From contig MWCL01000006.1 of NCBI GenBank assembly GCA_002070025.1, positions 1 to 63,027 on the forward strand: 63,027 bases of DNA. Reading direction: 5' to 3'. Each line of letters begins with the position of its first letter. Positions within the stretch are counted from its first letter, which is position 1. Source of the DNA: Spirochaetes bacterium ADurb.Bin215. Its GTDB lineage: Bacteria > Spirochaetota > Spirochaetia > Treponematales > Treponemataceae. A program made the translations under genes and the position numbers. Below, one piece after another: positions 48,857 to 59,505 of this stretch. The notes under the pieces are model-generated. The model worked only from the letters and a program-made list of their open reading frames with translations, was not told the origin of the DNA and did not search any database.

Positions 48857-51121
48857 GTTGGTTCCCGCATCTTGTATTTCCTTGAGCAACGCTTCTGCCT
48901 TGTCTGTACGTCCGGCTTTCACCAAGCGCTCGGCAAGGCTTCGTGCCTTGTCCAGTTTTCCGGTTACAAGATATACGCCGCTCAGTTCGTACAGGAGGGT
49001 CGGATTTTCGGGGAACTCCTGAAGGCCCTGGAGAAGCGCCACCTCGGCCCGGGCGTATTCACCTTTCTTCCCGGCGAGGACACTAACCAGCTGGTACATT
49101 CGTTCGTTGGAAGCACCTTCAAAAGCGCGGGCCAAAAGATCGTCGGCTTCATTTAAAAGGTCCCGTTCGAGACAGTTGGCGGCACAGTCGGTCAGTATTT
49201 CAGGATCATGCGGCCGGCGGTGCAGGGCACGCCGGTACCATTCGTCGGCCTCATCAAGACGTTCGTCTTCCACGAGAAGGTTCGCCGCAGCATGAAGCGT
49301 TTCGGGATCTTCTCCGGAAAGAAGTGGTAAAACCGAATCAAGATTGCCACGGCGCCGTTCAATTTCCGCGTAATTGATCAGTACGGGCAGTTCCCGGGGG
49401 AGAATGCTTCGTGCCCGGGTTATTGCCCGGAGAGCGCCGTCGGTATCTCCGTCACGGAGGGAAACCAGCGCGGCAAGATTATGCACCCACCCGTTATCCG
49501 GGTCTTTTTCCAGTGCGATTTGCAATTCGTCCGTACAGGATGCGCCTGCGTTGAATTTCATTTCCGCGAGGCGGAAGCGGTAGAGGCCGTACTCCGGTTC
49601 AAGCTGTATCGCCTTTTCAACAGCCTTGACCGCTTTGTCCGTCATTCCGTCCGACTGAAGTATCATGGCATGGAGATACCAGACCGCCGAGTCCTTTGTG
49701 CGTTTGCGCACTGCTTCCGCCAGTTGGTCCCGCGCTTTCTCCATATCGCCGGTTGCGTACAGATACTTGCCGGTAAGCGCCGGCAGTTCCGGATCGTCTT
49801 TTTTGGTTTCCGCAAGAAGGGCAAGGCACTGGTCAAGATCGTCGTATTCACCGTTATTGAGAAAAAGATGTGCGGCTTCTTTGAGCGCTTTGGCGGCCTT
49901 TGTGTTTTCATCGGCAAGATGCCATTCCTTGCCGGCATTGAAAAAAAACAGTCCCTGGCCACGGTTAATCGTCCCGGCACGGTAGTATGCCTGCGCGGCG
50001 CTGCTATGATCCCCCTTCCAGGCAAGCAGGTGCCCTTCAAGGCTGGAAAGAAACGCGGACTCCTGGATAACGTGCCGGTCCATTGTTTCAAGGTGCTTTT
50101 CAAGATCACCCCAGCGGTTTTCAAGATAGTAGAGGCCGGCTATTTCCGCATGAACTTCCGGAGATGCTGGATTCTGCTCAAGCGCTTTGTTGAAAAAATC
50201 ACCTGCAGATTGATACAAGCGCTGGGCCAGATGTATCTGACCGGCCAGGAGCAGCTCATCATGCTGCGGTTGTCTCTTTTTCCAGATCTTTCTGAGTTCA
50301 AGAAACGCCGGTACGTACTGGCCCATCGCGTACCATGTTTCCGCAAGACGGATCCGCGCCTGTTCCGGAATATGGAGATACTGATTCCATCGTGTGTACA
50401 GGGTTTCCACTTCCATTGAGCGTGATTCAACGGAAAGCGCATTCAGCGAAATGGTTGCCTGCGGGCATGAATCCCAGGTTTGCGCTGCAAAGGCGAGTTT
50501 GCCCGGCGCCTGGATGGTGTCGTCAGAACATTCTGCGACCCAAACATCGTTCACAATAAGGGTGATGCTGGTATCGTGGGCTATGATGCGCAACGAATAG
50601 ACACGATCGCTTTCAAGGTACGGCGGTATTTCTTCATTTTTATCGGTCAGTGGTTGCCGGGAGGAACGTTCTGTCTCTGTCCAGCCGAGAACGGGCAGGG
50701 GAGTGTTGTTGACCACTGCGTCCAGACGAATGAATCCCCTGTCCGAAATTTGAACGCTGTAAAAGATTGAATCTGATATGAGACGGAAAAGAATACCTGC
50801 AGCGGCCGTACCTGCCGCCGTGTCCGTTGTGTCCGCGGAATTTTCGCTCCGGTTTTCCGGGAACTCAAAAAGTGCTTCAAGAACAAAATCACGGTATCGA
50901 TACCGGGGATTGACCGTCCAGGCAAAGAGATTCCTGCGTTTGAGATGCAATTGCAGTGAATTGTCTGAAAAACTGGCGGTATAGGAATCCCCGGATTCTT
51001 CGCAAAACCGGGCGGTTTTCGACCGTGTAAAGTCCGCGAGCCAGAATTCTTCAACGATTTCTTCAGGATCGACCGGTAGTTGCGAATTTTTACCGAATAA
51101 ACGTTTCAGAAATCCAAACAT
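48761..51121 (-). CDS. TPR-repeat protein with N-terminal LamG-like domain (frameshifted C-terminus)
   Basis: 786 residues as read. About 1-30 is a short cytoplasmic-type start (MFGFLKRLFGKNSQ). About 30-240 is beta-rich and similar to concanavalin/laminin-G-like folds (FVLEALFEFPE, AGILFRLISDSIFYSVQISD). About 250-755 holds a dozen or more TPR-like helical repeats. The last about 28 residues after DAGTNK are out-of-frame read-through of a zinc-ribbon domain, so the natural protein is probably about 840 residues. A likely scaffold, with function unknown. No Shine-Dalgarno site is present. A TAAATT box ends 9 nt before the ATG. Confidence 0.85.
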   Translation of the reverse strand: MFGFLKRLFGKNSQLPVDPEEIVEEFWLADFTRSKTARFCEESGDSYTASFSDNSLQLHLKRRNLFAWTVNPRYRYRDFVLEALFEFPENRSENSADTTDTAAGTAAAGILFRLISDSIFYSVQISDRGFIRLDAVVNNTPLPVLGWTETERSSRQPLTDKNEEIPPYLESDRVYSLRIIAHDTSITLIVNDVWVAECSDDTIQAPGKLAFAAQTWDSCPQATISLNALSVESRSMEVETLYTRWNQYLHIPEQARIRLAETWYAMGQYVPAFLELRKIWKKRQPQHDELLLAGQIHLAQRLYQSAGDFFNKALEQNPASPEVHAEIAGLYYLENRWGDLEKHLETMDRHVIQESAFLSSLEGHLLAWKGDHSSAAQAYYRAGTINRGQGLFFFNAGKEWHLADENTKAAKALKEAAHLFLNNGEYDDLDQCLALLAETKKDDPELPALTGKYLYATGDMEKARDQLAEAVRKRTKDSAVWYLHAMILQSDGMTDKAVKAVEKAIQLEPEYGLYRFRLAEMKFNAGASCTDELQIALEKDPDNGWVHNLAALVSLRDGDTDGALRAITRARSILPRELPVLINYAEIERRRGNLDSVLPLLSGEDPETLHAAANLLVEDERLDEADEWYRRALHRRPHDPEILTDCAANCLERDLLNEADDLLARAFEGASNERMYQLVSVLAGKKGEYARAEVALLQGLQEFPENPTLLYELSGVYLVTGKLDKARSLAERLVKAGRTDKAEALLKEIQDAGTNKIHCWGRSGSGLNRRTIFPPGPVPNAGKRTV

Positions 51122-51130
51122 ACGAACGCA

Positions 51131-51159
51131 AATTTACCTGAAAATTCGCCCTCTGTCTA
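51131..51159 (-). promoter_or_regulatory. Promoter of the TPR gene
   Basis: On the minus strand TAGACA (51159-51154), a 17-nt spacer and TAAATT (51136-51131). The start point would fall within a few nt of the ATG. Confidence 0.5.
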
Positions 51160-51318
51160 TGGAATCCGTGTTTGAAACGATTGACGGAGGGGATTGGAGT
51201 ACTGCTATCAAAATTGTTGAAAAAAAACACCTAATTTGTTGCAAAAAGAAACAAAAAGCCTTCCCTTTTCCCGAACCCTTTATTACACTTATAGTAACAC
51301 CAACTACCAGGAGTTTTT

Positions 51319-52680
51319 ATGGCATTTCCCCCGAAATTTATCTGGGGCGCGGCTACCGCGTCATATCAAATAGAAGGCGCATGGAATGAGGACGGCCGAA
51401 GTCCTTCCGTTTGGGATGTATTTTCCCAGACACCCGGAAAAACCTATAATGGAGATACCGGAAACACCGCGTGCGACCATTATCACCGGTACAAGGAAGA
51501 CGTCGCGATCATGAAGGATCTTTCCCTCCCGGCGTACCGCTTTTCCGTGGCCTGGCCGCGGGTTATACCGACCGGACGGGGCGCGGTGAACCAGAAGGGA
51601 CTGGATTTCTATTCACGTCTTGTTGACGAGCTCCTTTCCGCCGGTGTTGACCCCTGGGTAACGCTGTATCACTGGGATTTGCCCCAGATTCTGCAGCAGC
51701 AGGGCGGCTGGATGAACCCGTCCATTTCGGATGCGTTTGCCGAATATACCCGGGCCGTTGTCGATACGCTCGGAGACCGGGTGTCAAACTGGATGACCTT
51801 CAATGAACCGCAATGTTTTGTGGGTCTTGGACTGATTAACGGACACCATGCGCCGGGATATTTGCTCCCCCAGACGGATGTGGCCAAAGCCGCGCACCAT
51901 TCCATGGTCGCGCATGGTAAAGCGGTCGACATCCTGCGCGCAAAGGGCGGCTCAAAGTATACCATCGGGTATGTTCCTACTACACAGGCCATGATTCCCG
52001 CAACGGAAACACCCGACAATATCGAGCTTGCCCGCAAGGCGATGTTCAGCCATACTCCGGCCCGGGAATTGTTCTGGACCATCTCCCTCTTTTCCGATCC
52101 GGTGTATCTCGGAAAATATCCCGACGATATCCTCGAGATAATCGAAAAAGACTTGCCCAAAAACTGGCAGGACGATATGGCGCTCATTTCCCGTGATCTC
52201 GATTTCTTCGGGATCAATCTGTACAGTGGCAAAATAATCGGCACTGACACACAAGGTGTACCGTGTGTCCTTCCCGATGCACCCGGAAAGCCGCAGACCG
52301 CGCTCAAGTGGAATGTTGAGGACGAAACCCTCCGTTGGGGAACCCGGTTCATGTATGAACGCTACAAGAAACCTGTCATCGTTACCGAGAACGGGCTTGC
52401 GAACAGCGACTGGGTCCATATGGACGGCAAGGTGCACGATCCTTCCCGTATCGACTTTACCCGCCGCTATCTTCTCGGGTTGGAAAAGGCCATTGATGAA
52501 GGTGTTGATATTGCCGGGTACTTTCACTGGAGCCTGATGGACAACTTTGAATGGGCGGAAGGCTACAAGGAACGGTTCGGACTTGTTCATGTGGACTTCA
52601 CTACATTCAAGCGCACAATAAAAGACTCTGCCTGGTGGTACCGGGATGTGATTCTTTCGAATGGTGCCTCGTTGCACTGA
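51319..52680 (+). CDS. Beta-glucosidase (GH1)
   Basis: 453 residues from ATG 51319 with AGGAG upstream. It has no signal peptide, so it is cytoplasmic. It begins FPPKFIWGAATASYQIEGAW, the GH1 N-terminal signature. The acid/base Glu is in TFNEPQC and the nucleophile Glu in VTENGLAN. YFHWSLMDNFEWAEGY forms the substrate pocket. It hydrolyses cellobiose-type beta-glucosides and could act on products of the GH5 enzyme after uptake. A TATAGT box at 51290-51295 may belong to its promoter. Confidence 0.95.
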   Translation: MAFPPKFIWGAATASYQIEGAWNEDGRSPSVWDVFSQTPGKTYNGDTGNTACDHYHRYKEDVAIMKDLSLPAYRFSVAWPRVIPTGRGAVNQKGLDFYSRLVDELLSAGVDPWVTLYHWDLPQILQQQGGWMNPSISDAFAEYTRAVVDTLGDRVSNWMTFNEPQCFVGLGLINGHHAPGYLLPQTDVAKAAHHSMVAHGKAVDILRAKGGSKYTIGYVPTTQAMIPATETPDNIELARKAMFSHTPARELFWTISLFSDPVYLGKYPDDILEIIEKDLPKNWQDDMALISRDLDFFGINLYSGKIIGTDTQGVPCVLPDAPGKPQTALKWNVEDETLRWGTRFMYERYKKPVIVTENGLANSDWVHMDGKVHDPSRIDFTRRYLLGLEKAIDEGVDIAGYFHWSLMDNFEWAEGYKERFGLVHVDFTTFKRTIKDSAWWYRDVILSNGASLH

Positions 52681-52695
52681 TGGGTTTTCTTCAAT

Positions 52696-52730
52696 AAAAA
52701 AAGACCGCGCAATGTGCGCGGTCTTTTTTT
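52696..52730. terminator. Bidirectional terminator between GH1 gene and groL
   Basis: A7, GACCGCGC, loop AATGT, GCGCGGTC, T7. The symmetry lets it serve the plus-strand GH1 gene and the minus-strand groL. Confidence 0.92.
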
Positions 52731-52749
52731 GCATGGTGACTATGCAGTT

Positions 52750-54516
<1,767 letters not shown>

Positions 54517-54539
54517 TCAAATTCAGGTGGCTACGGTAT

Positions 54540-54568
54540 AAAATACAGAAAAAGTCGGGAAACGGCAA
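54540..54568 (-). promoter_or_regulatory. Candidate promoter of groL
   Basis: On the minus strand TTGCCG (54568-54563), a 17-nt spacer and TATTTT (54545-54540), about 78 nt before the ATG. Confidence 0.45.
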
Positions 54569-54599
54569 CGATTTTTTGAAATTTTCGGGGGAGGAACGT

Positions 54600-55589
54600 A
54601 TGACGAGAACACCAATACGATGGGGCATTGTCGCGACCGGGGGCATCGCGGAAAAATTCTGCGAGGCCTGCGCCTTTGAAGCGGCTCGTACCGGAAAGAG
54701 TGCGTTATACGCCGTCGCCTCCCGTTCACTGGAAAAGGCCGAGGCGTTCGCCTCTCCGCGGGGCATACCGCATGCGTACGGATCCTACGACGAACTCTTT
54801 GCCGACCCGTCTGTTGATGCCGTCTATATTGCGACACCACACAACCTCCATGCGGAGCTTTCCATTCAGGCGCTCAGAGCCGGCAAGGCGGTACTTTGCG
54901 AGAAGCCTGTCAGTATCAAAGCGAAAGACTTTTATCCCGTTATTGATACAGCCCGTGCGGAAGGCCGGTTTTTCATGGAAGCCATGTGGATGAAATTCAA
55001 TCCCGCAGTGAACAAAGCCCTATCCTGGGTAAAAGAAGGAAAAATAGGCACGCTCAAATTTATCCGCTGTGATTTTTTCCTGAACAAGACCTATGATCCC
55101 GCAAGCCGTCTTTTTGATCCCGTACTCGGCGGCGGCGCGCTTCTCGATGTAGGAATCTATCCGGTCACGGCTGCTACCATTTTTGCGGGGAAAAAAAAGC
55201 CCGACCACCTTGAATCGTACCTGGAACGGGATGCATCCGGGGTAGACCGGTATAACCGCATGCAGTTCAAATATGATTCGGGGCTTACCGCAGAGCTTTC
55301 AAGCGCGATTACCCTGCACGGAATCGGCGAGATGCGTCAGCTGGTCCTTATCGGCGAGACCGGGGCCATCGTTCTGCCCCTGTTCTGGATGGCCGAGGAA
55401 GCGCGCCTTCTTTCCGGAGACGGCGAAATGCTTGAAACCTTCAGTGCGCCGTTTGACTGCAACGGCTACGAGTATGAAATACGTGAGGTTGAGCGGTGTA
55501 TGGCGCAGGGTCTGACCGAAAGCCCTGTACAAACATGGGATGATTCCATTATGGTAATGGAAATCCTTGATGCCGTCCGGCGGATTTGA
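54600..55589 (+). CDS. Gfo/Idh/MocA family NAD(P)-dependent oxidoreductase
   Basis: 329 residues from ATG 54600 with GGGGGAGG upstream. The N-terminal Rossmann fold begins RWGIVATGGIAEKF. VLCEKPVS carries the family EKP motif with the catalytic-type Lys. GGGALLDVGIYPV starts the C-terminal sheet domain. Such enzymes oxidise sugars, inositols or dihydrodiols. The substrate is not evident. The aromatic-amino-acid gene aroF/G-type follows after 30 nt and may be cotranscribed. Confidence 0.88.
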   Translation: MTRTPIRWGIVATGGIAEKFCEACAFEAARTGKSALYAVASRSLEKAEAFASPRGIPHAYGSYDELFADPSVDAVYIATPHNLHAELSIQALRAGKAVLCEKPVSIKAKDFYPVIDTARAEGRFFMEAMWMKFNPAVNKALSWVKEGKIGTLKFIRCDFFLNKTYDPASRLFDPVLGGGALLDVGIYPVTAATIFAGKKKPDHLESYLERDASGVDRYNRMQFKYDSGLTAELSSAITLHGIGEMRQLVLIGETGAIVLPLFWMAEEARLLSGDGEMLETFSAPFDCNGYEYEIREVERCMAQGLTESPVQTWDDSIMVMEILDAVRRI

Positions 55590-55619
55590 AAAATCGACTT
55601 GAAAAATGGATGATAACCG

Positions 55620-56732
55620 ATGAACGATACCACGATACGCGACGTACGCATTCTTGAGTCCCAGGCCCTGCTTTCCCCCGATGAAATGGCGGAACAGTAT
55701 CCGGTAACGGAAGCTGCGGCTAATACGGTCATGATGGGCCGTGAAGAAGTGCAGCGGATTCTCCGCCGGGAGGATGACCGCTTTTTGGTCATTGTCGGCC
55801 CCTGCTCCATTCATGACGTTGACTCGGCCATTGAATACGCAACCCGTCTCGCCGAACTCAGAAAGAAGTACGCCGATCGTATGTGCATAGTCATGCGGGT
55901 GTATTTCGAAAAACCGCGTACCACGGTTGGTTGGCGCGGCCTGATCATGGATCCGGGGCTCGATCAGACCTCCGACATTCCGCGCGGGCTCCGGCTGGCA
56001 CGCGAAATTCTCGTCAAGGTAAACGAGCTCGGCCTTCCCTGCGGTTCCGAAATGCTCGATCCCATCGTTCCCCAGTATACGTCCGACCTTGTGAGCTGGG
56101 CGTCCATCGGCGCGCGGACGACCGAAAGCCAGACGCACCGTGAAATGGCGTCCGGGCTCTCCATGCCGGTCGGCTTCAAGAACGCGACGGACGGCGATGT
56201 ACAGATTGCAGTGAACGCGATTCTTTCCTCCCGTCAGTCTCATTCCTTTATCGGCATAACCCGTGAAGGTTCGGCCTGTGTCCTGCAGACGCTCGGAAAT
56301 CCCGACAGTCATCTCATTCTCCGGGGTGGAAAGAAGGGTACCAATTATGACCGGGATTCGGTTGAGAACGCGGTGTCCCTGCTCAAGAAGGCGGGGGTCC
56401 GGCCGTCCATCATTGTGGATTGTTCTCATGGAAATTCCCAGAAAATGCCCGAGAACCAGATTGGTGTGCTCATGGAGATTATCCGCCTGCGCAACGACGC
56501 GGACGCACCGCTGCGCCCGCTGTGCGGCTGCATGATAGAAAGCTTTCTTGAAACCGGTTGTCAGCCCATTTCGGCGGATCCCGCGGACCTTAAAAAGGGT
56601 TTGTCCATAACCGATCCCTGTCTTGGATGGGACATGACGGTCAGTGCCCTGGCCGAGGCCTACAAGCTTCTGGGTGAAACCTTTCATTCGGTACCGGTTC
56701 CCGCACAAAAAAAGGACGGATCCTCCGTATGA
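55620..56732 (+). CDS. 3-deoxy-7-phosphoheptulonate synthase (class I, AroFGH type)
   Basis: 370 residues. It condenses phosphoenolpyruvate and erythrose 4-phosphate, the first shikimate-pathway step. Family marks are IVGPCSIHD, MRVYFEKPRTTVGWRGL, IGARTTESQTHREMASGL, ILRGGKKGTNYD and IVDCSHGNSQK. The class I length is typical. Which aromatic amino acid inhibits it cannot be told. It overlaps rnhA by 4 nt. Confidence 0.94.
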   Translation: MNDTTIRDVRILESQALLSPDEMAEQYPVTEAAANTVMMGREEVQRILRREDDRFLVIVGPCSIHDVDSAIEYATRLAELRKKYADRMCIVMRVYFEKPRTTVGWRGLIMDPGLDQTSDIPRGLRLAREILVKVNELGLPCGSEMLDPIVPQYTSDLVSWASIGARTTESQTHREMASGLSMPVGFKNATDGDVQIAVNAILSSRQSHSFIGITREGSACVLQTLGNPDSHLILRGGKKGTNYDRDSVENAVSLLKKAGVRPSIIVDCSHGNSQKMPENQIGVLMEIIRLRNDADAPLRPLCGCMIESFLETGCQPISADPADLKKGLSITDPCLGWDMTVSALAEAYKLLGETFHSVPVPAQKKDGSSV

Positions 56733-57211
56733 GCGGTATAACCGTATATTCGGACGGCGGCTGTTCCGGAAACCCGGGTCCCGGCGGTTGGGGGTATGTC
56801 ATCGTGGAAGGCGAGTGCGATCATTCGGGTTCCGCTGTTGACCCTTCCTGTGAACACCAGGGCTCCGGCGGAGAACGGAATACTACCAATAACCGCATGG
56901 AGCTGACCGCGGTCATCAAGGCGCTCGGGTCAATCGAATCTTCTCCGCAATGGAAAAATCTCCACGTGCAGGTATATACCGATTCCCAGTATGTTCAAAA
57001 AGGGATAACCCAGTGGATTACCGGCTGGAAACGGAACGGGTGGCGGACGGCGTCAAAAGATCCGGTGAAAAACAAGGATTTGTGGATGCAGCTCGACGAG
57101 CTTGTTTCGCGTCTTTCTGTTGAGTGGAAATGGGTAAAGGGTCATGCCGGAATTCATTACAACGAAGTATGTGATCAACTGACGCAGCACGAGATTGCCC
57201 TGCACCGGTAA
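56729..57211 (+). CDS. rnhA: Ribonuclease HI
   Basis: 160 residues. It cleaves RNA in RNA-DNA hybrids. The acidic active site is recognisable in YSDGGCSGNPGPGG (Asp), NNRMELTAVI (Glu), YTDSQYV (Asp) and the VKGHAGIHYNEVCD segment. About 20 extra residues (DPSCEHQGSGGERN part) lengthen the loop between the first strands. ATG overlaps the DAHP synthase stop (ATGA). Confidence 0.94.
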   Translation: MSGITVYSDGGCSGNPGPGGWGYVIVEGECDHSGSAVDPSCEHQGSGGERNTTNNRMELTAVIKALGSIESSPQWKNLHVQVYTDSQYVQKGITQWITGWKRNGWRTASKDPVKNKDLWMQLDELVSRLSVEWKWVKGHAGIHYNEVCDQLTQHEIALHR

Positions 57212-57215
57212 CCGG

Positions 57216-57440
57216 CTACAGGGACATGCCTTCCAGTGTCTTTTTCAGGGCAGCCAGTTCTTCTTCGGTTAGCGTTATGCCTTTACCCATTTTCTCATGA
57301 TCCGGTGACCAGCTTCGTATATCGAATTTTGCCGGTCTCCCGCCCCAGGATACCTTGTTGAGCTCGATGGTCCATCCGGACTTGGCCGTCGCCAGCACGC
57401 CAAACCGCTCGGTGATTTCAAAGGAAAAGTCGTCTGCCAT
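57216..57440 (-). CDS. PC4/YdbC family single-stranded DNA-binding protein
   Basis: 74 residues from ATG 57440 (GGAGG 7 nt upstream). WTIELNKVSWGGRPAKFDIR matches the bacterial YdbC-type PC4 coactivator fold, which binds single-stranded nucleic acid as a dimer. KGITLTEEELAALKKTL is the C-terminal helix. Role in the cell uncertain. It converges on rnhA with 4 nt between stops. Confidence 0.82.
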   Translation of the reverse strand: MADDFSFEITERFGVLATAKSGWTIELNKVSWGGRPAKFDIRSWSPDHEKMGKGITLTEEELAALKKTLEGMSL

Positions 57441-57504
57441 CGCAAAAACCTCCATTTGAGATACCGCAAGTATACCACAGGGGAAAAATTTCTTGTAAGA
57501 AAAC

Positions 57505-57534
57505 TTGATTGGGTGTACCCTGTACACTGATAAA
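57505..57534 (+). promoter_or_regulatory. Promoter with palindromic operator
   Basis: TTGATT (57505-57510), an 18-nt spacer and GATAAA (57529-57534). The spacer holds a perfect inverted repeat GTGTAC-CCT-GTACAC (57513-57527), well placed for a repressor. Confidence 0.55.
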
Positions 57535-57549
57535 GTTATGGAGGTTCCG

Positions 57550-58788
57550 ATGAATAAACGAAAAATCCTGCTCGCTGCAGGGTGTACCGTTCTTGTGTTG
57601 TTTGCGTTCATTTCCTGTAAAACCGCCCCAAAACCCGAGGCTGAGGCGCCGGAAGCTGACGTTCAGGCAACGGTTGTTCAGGATCAGGAACTGAAGGAAA
57701 TAGATGCTGTACTCAAGGCGCTTGTTGACCGCACAGAATCGCTTCGTGCATCCTGTGAACAATACCGCGTTGGTTCCTATTATCCTGACGACTGGACCGC
57801 GGCGGAGACACTGCGCAATAATGGACAAGCCGCTGTGTCCCGTGTTGTTGAAACATCCGATGACGGTGCTTCGTTCATTACCGCGGATGATTACGATGTA
57901 GCGACCGTGGCCTATACCGAGGCGGCGTCCCTGTACGAAAAGATCCTTTCGGAAGGTCTTGACCGTCTCGCCCTGGACCTGGGAGCCGAGCTGGCCCGTG
58001 AGCGTGAAGCCGCGATTGCCGCCGGTGCCCGTTCCTATTTCCCTGAACAGTTTAACCAGGCTGAATTAGCGGAGAACGCGGCAAGGGCATCATTTGAAGC
58101 GGATGATATCAAGGCGAGTTATGATTCGGCACAGCTGGCCCTGCTGCGGTATAAAACACTTCAGCGTGGTATGGAAGCTCTTGCGCTGAAGAAAGTTATC
58201 GATGACAACGGTTTTGTTCCCTATGCACCTGATGCGTATGAACAGGCCGGTGTAAAGTATAACGAAGCGGCGAATGCGTATGGAACCGCGGATGCTGCTG
58301 CGCTTGAAGCCGCGGACCAGTCGGTGATGCTGTATGGTACGGTAAAAAATGCCGGATATCAGGCGCTATCTTCAGACATGAAAACAAAGGCCGAACAGGT
58401 TCGGGAAATGTGTGATTCCATAAAAGCGTCTCGCTCCATGGCCGCCGCCTATGCAGATGCGAACGGATCATATACCCGCGGCGATGCGTTCGGCAAAGCC
58501 GATGACTGGGAATCCGCCTACAATGCCTATGCTGATTCCGCCGTGCTCTTTACTGACGTTTTCCAGCAGGCAAGTCTCAAAAAGAATGCTGCCGACGCCG
58601 CAATGGAAGCTGCGCGCAACCGGCAGGAATACAGTTCTGAATTGGCCCGGAAAGCGGATGAAATTGTTCCGCTCCCCGAAGATGCCGAAGGCTTCTCGGA
58701 TGAACCGGAAGAAACGGTGCTCTCCGGCGATACACCGCCCGAGACTGATGCAGCGGATGATAGCGACGTATCCGGGGAGGAAGAATGA
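57550..58788 (+). CDS. Lipoprotein with YFP-type alpha-helical repeats
   Basis: 412 residues from ATG 57550 (GGAGG 6 nt upstream). The lipobox FISC gives lipidated Cys23. The mature part is Ala/Glu-rich helix with repeated blocks starting SYYPDDW (76), SYFPEQF (162) and GFVPYAPDAY (221). Each is followed by A..A......F..D...A...A..AL. The C-terminal 50 residues are acidic and disordered (SGDTPPETDAADDSD). It overlaps the next gene, which carries the same block. Function unknown. A periplasmic or cell-wall-associated role is inferred from its partner's LysM domain. Confidence 0.82.
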   Translation: MNKRKILLAAGCTVLVLFAFISCKTAPKPEAEAPEADVQATVVQDQELKEIDAVLKALVDRTESLRASCEQYRVGSYYPDDWTAAETLRNNGQAAVSRVVETSDDGASFITADDYDVATVAYTEAASLYEKILSEGLDRLALDLGAELAREREAAIAAGARSYFPEQFNQAELAENAARASFEADDIKASYDSAQLALLRYKTLQRGMEALALKKVIDDNGFVPYAPDAYEQAGVKYNEAANAYGTADAAALEAADQSVMLYGTVKNAGYQALSSDMKTKAEQVREMCDSIKASRSMAAAYADANGSYTRGDAFGKADDWESAYNAYADSAVLFTDVFQQASLKKNAADAAMEAARNRQEYSSELARKADEIVPLPEDAEGFSDEPEETVLSGDTPPETDAADDSDVSGEEE

Positions 58789-59492
58789 TGAAAAAAGTAC
58801 TGCTTCTCACAATACTATTCTGTGCGGTAGCGTATGCGGGTTTTGCCGCCACTACCTGGGACAACAACGAGTTTCAGCGAAAAAGCCGCTCCCTATCCCT
58901 GCAGGCTGAAGAAGCCTACGATGAAGGCGATTACGACGCAGCCGTGGAATATGCCCGTGAAGCCGAAGAAAACGCCCGGCTGTCTGCGGAATATATTGAA
59001 AAGATGTTGGCTCGCGCCGATGCCGAGAAAAAACTTCTCGAAGCGCGTACCCGGTATGCCTGGGCTGAACAGACAAATGCCGACCGGTACTTCCCTGCGG
59101 CAATGAAAGAAGCATCGGCGTATATTTCACAAGCAGAGGGAAGCTTTGCTGACGAAGACTGGACGGGAACGCAATCCGCTGCCGAAAAGGCTCTCCAGGC
59201 GCTTTCGTCAGTCCGTGAAATTGTGCCGCTTCCGTCACAATATATTGTAGATAAATGGGATGCCACACGCGATTGCTTCTGGAACATCGCGAAAAACCCG
59301 GCAATTTACGGCGATCCCTTCATGTGGGAAAAGCTGTATGAGGCAAACCGGAAAGCGCTCAAGCGTCCGGGAAATCCTCATTTGATAATGCCGGGCATGA
59401 CAGTTGAAATCCCGAGCATTGAGGGCGAGTACCGCGAAGGAATCTATGATCCTGGCGTGGAATATGAACCCTTTAAGAAGAATGACGAATAA
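58788..59492 (+). CDS. Secreted LysM domain protein sharing the YFP repeat
   Basis: 234 residues from ATG 58788 (GGAGG 7 nt upstream, with ATG 58785 also possible). The signal peptide ends near AGFAA (18-22). A helical block at about 28-140 contains RYFPAAM (100-106) and the same spacing of Ala, Phe and Asp as in the upstream lipoprotein. The C-terminal about 150-206 is LysM-like (FWNIAKNPAIYGDPFMWEKL and LIMPGMTVEIP), which would bind peptidoglycan. The segment REIVPLPSQYIVDKW parallels DEIVPLPED in the partner. Confidence 0.82.
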   Translation: MKKVLLLTILFCAVAYAGFAATTWDNNEFQRKSRSLSLQAEEAYDEGDYDAAVEYAREAEENARLSAEYIEKMLARADAEKKLLEARTRYAWAEQTNADRYFPAAMKEASAYISQAEGSFADEDWTGTQSAAEKALQALSSVREIVPLPSQYIVDKWDATRDCFWNIAKNPAIYGDPFMWEKLYEANRKALKRPGNPHLIMPGMTVEIPSIEGEYREGIYDPGVEYEPFKKNDE

Positions 59493-59505
59493 TTGAGCCG
59501 AGTGC

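Noticed and set aside
51159-51389. Plus-strand frame ahead of the GH1 gene
   Set aside because: It is out of frame with the GH1 protein, which it overlaps, and shows no motif.
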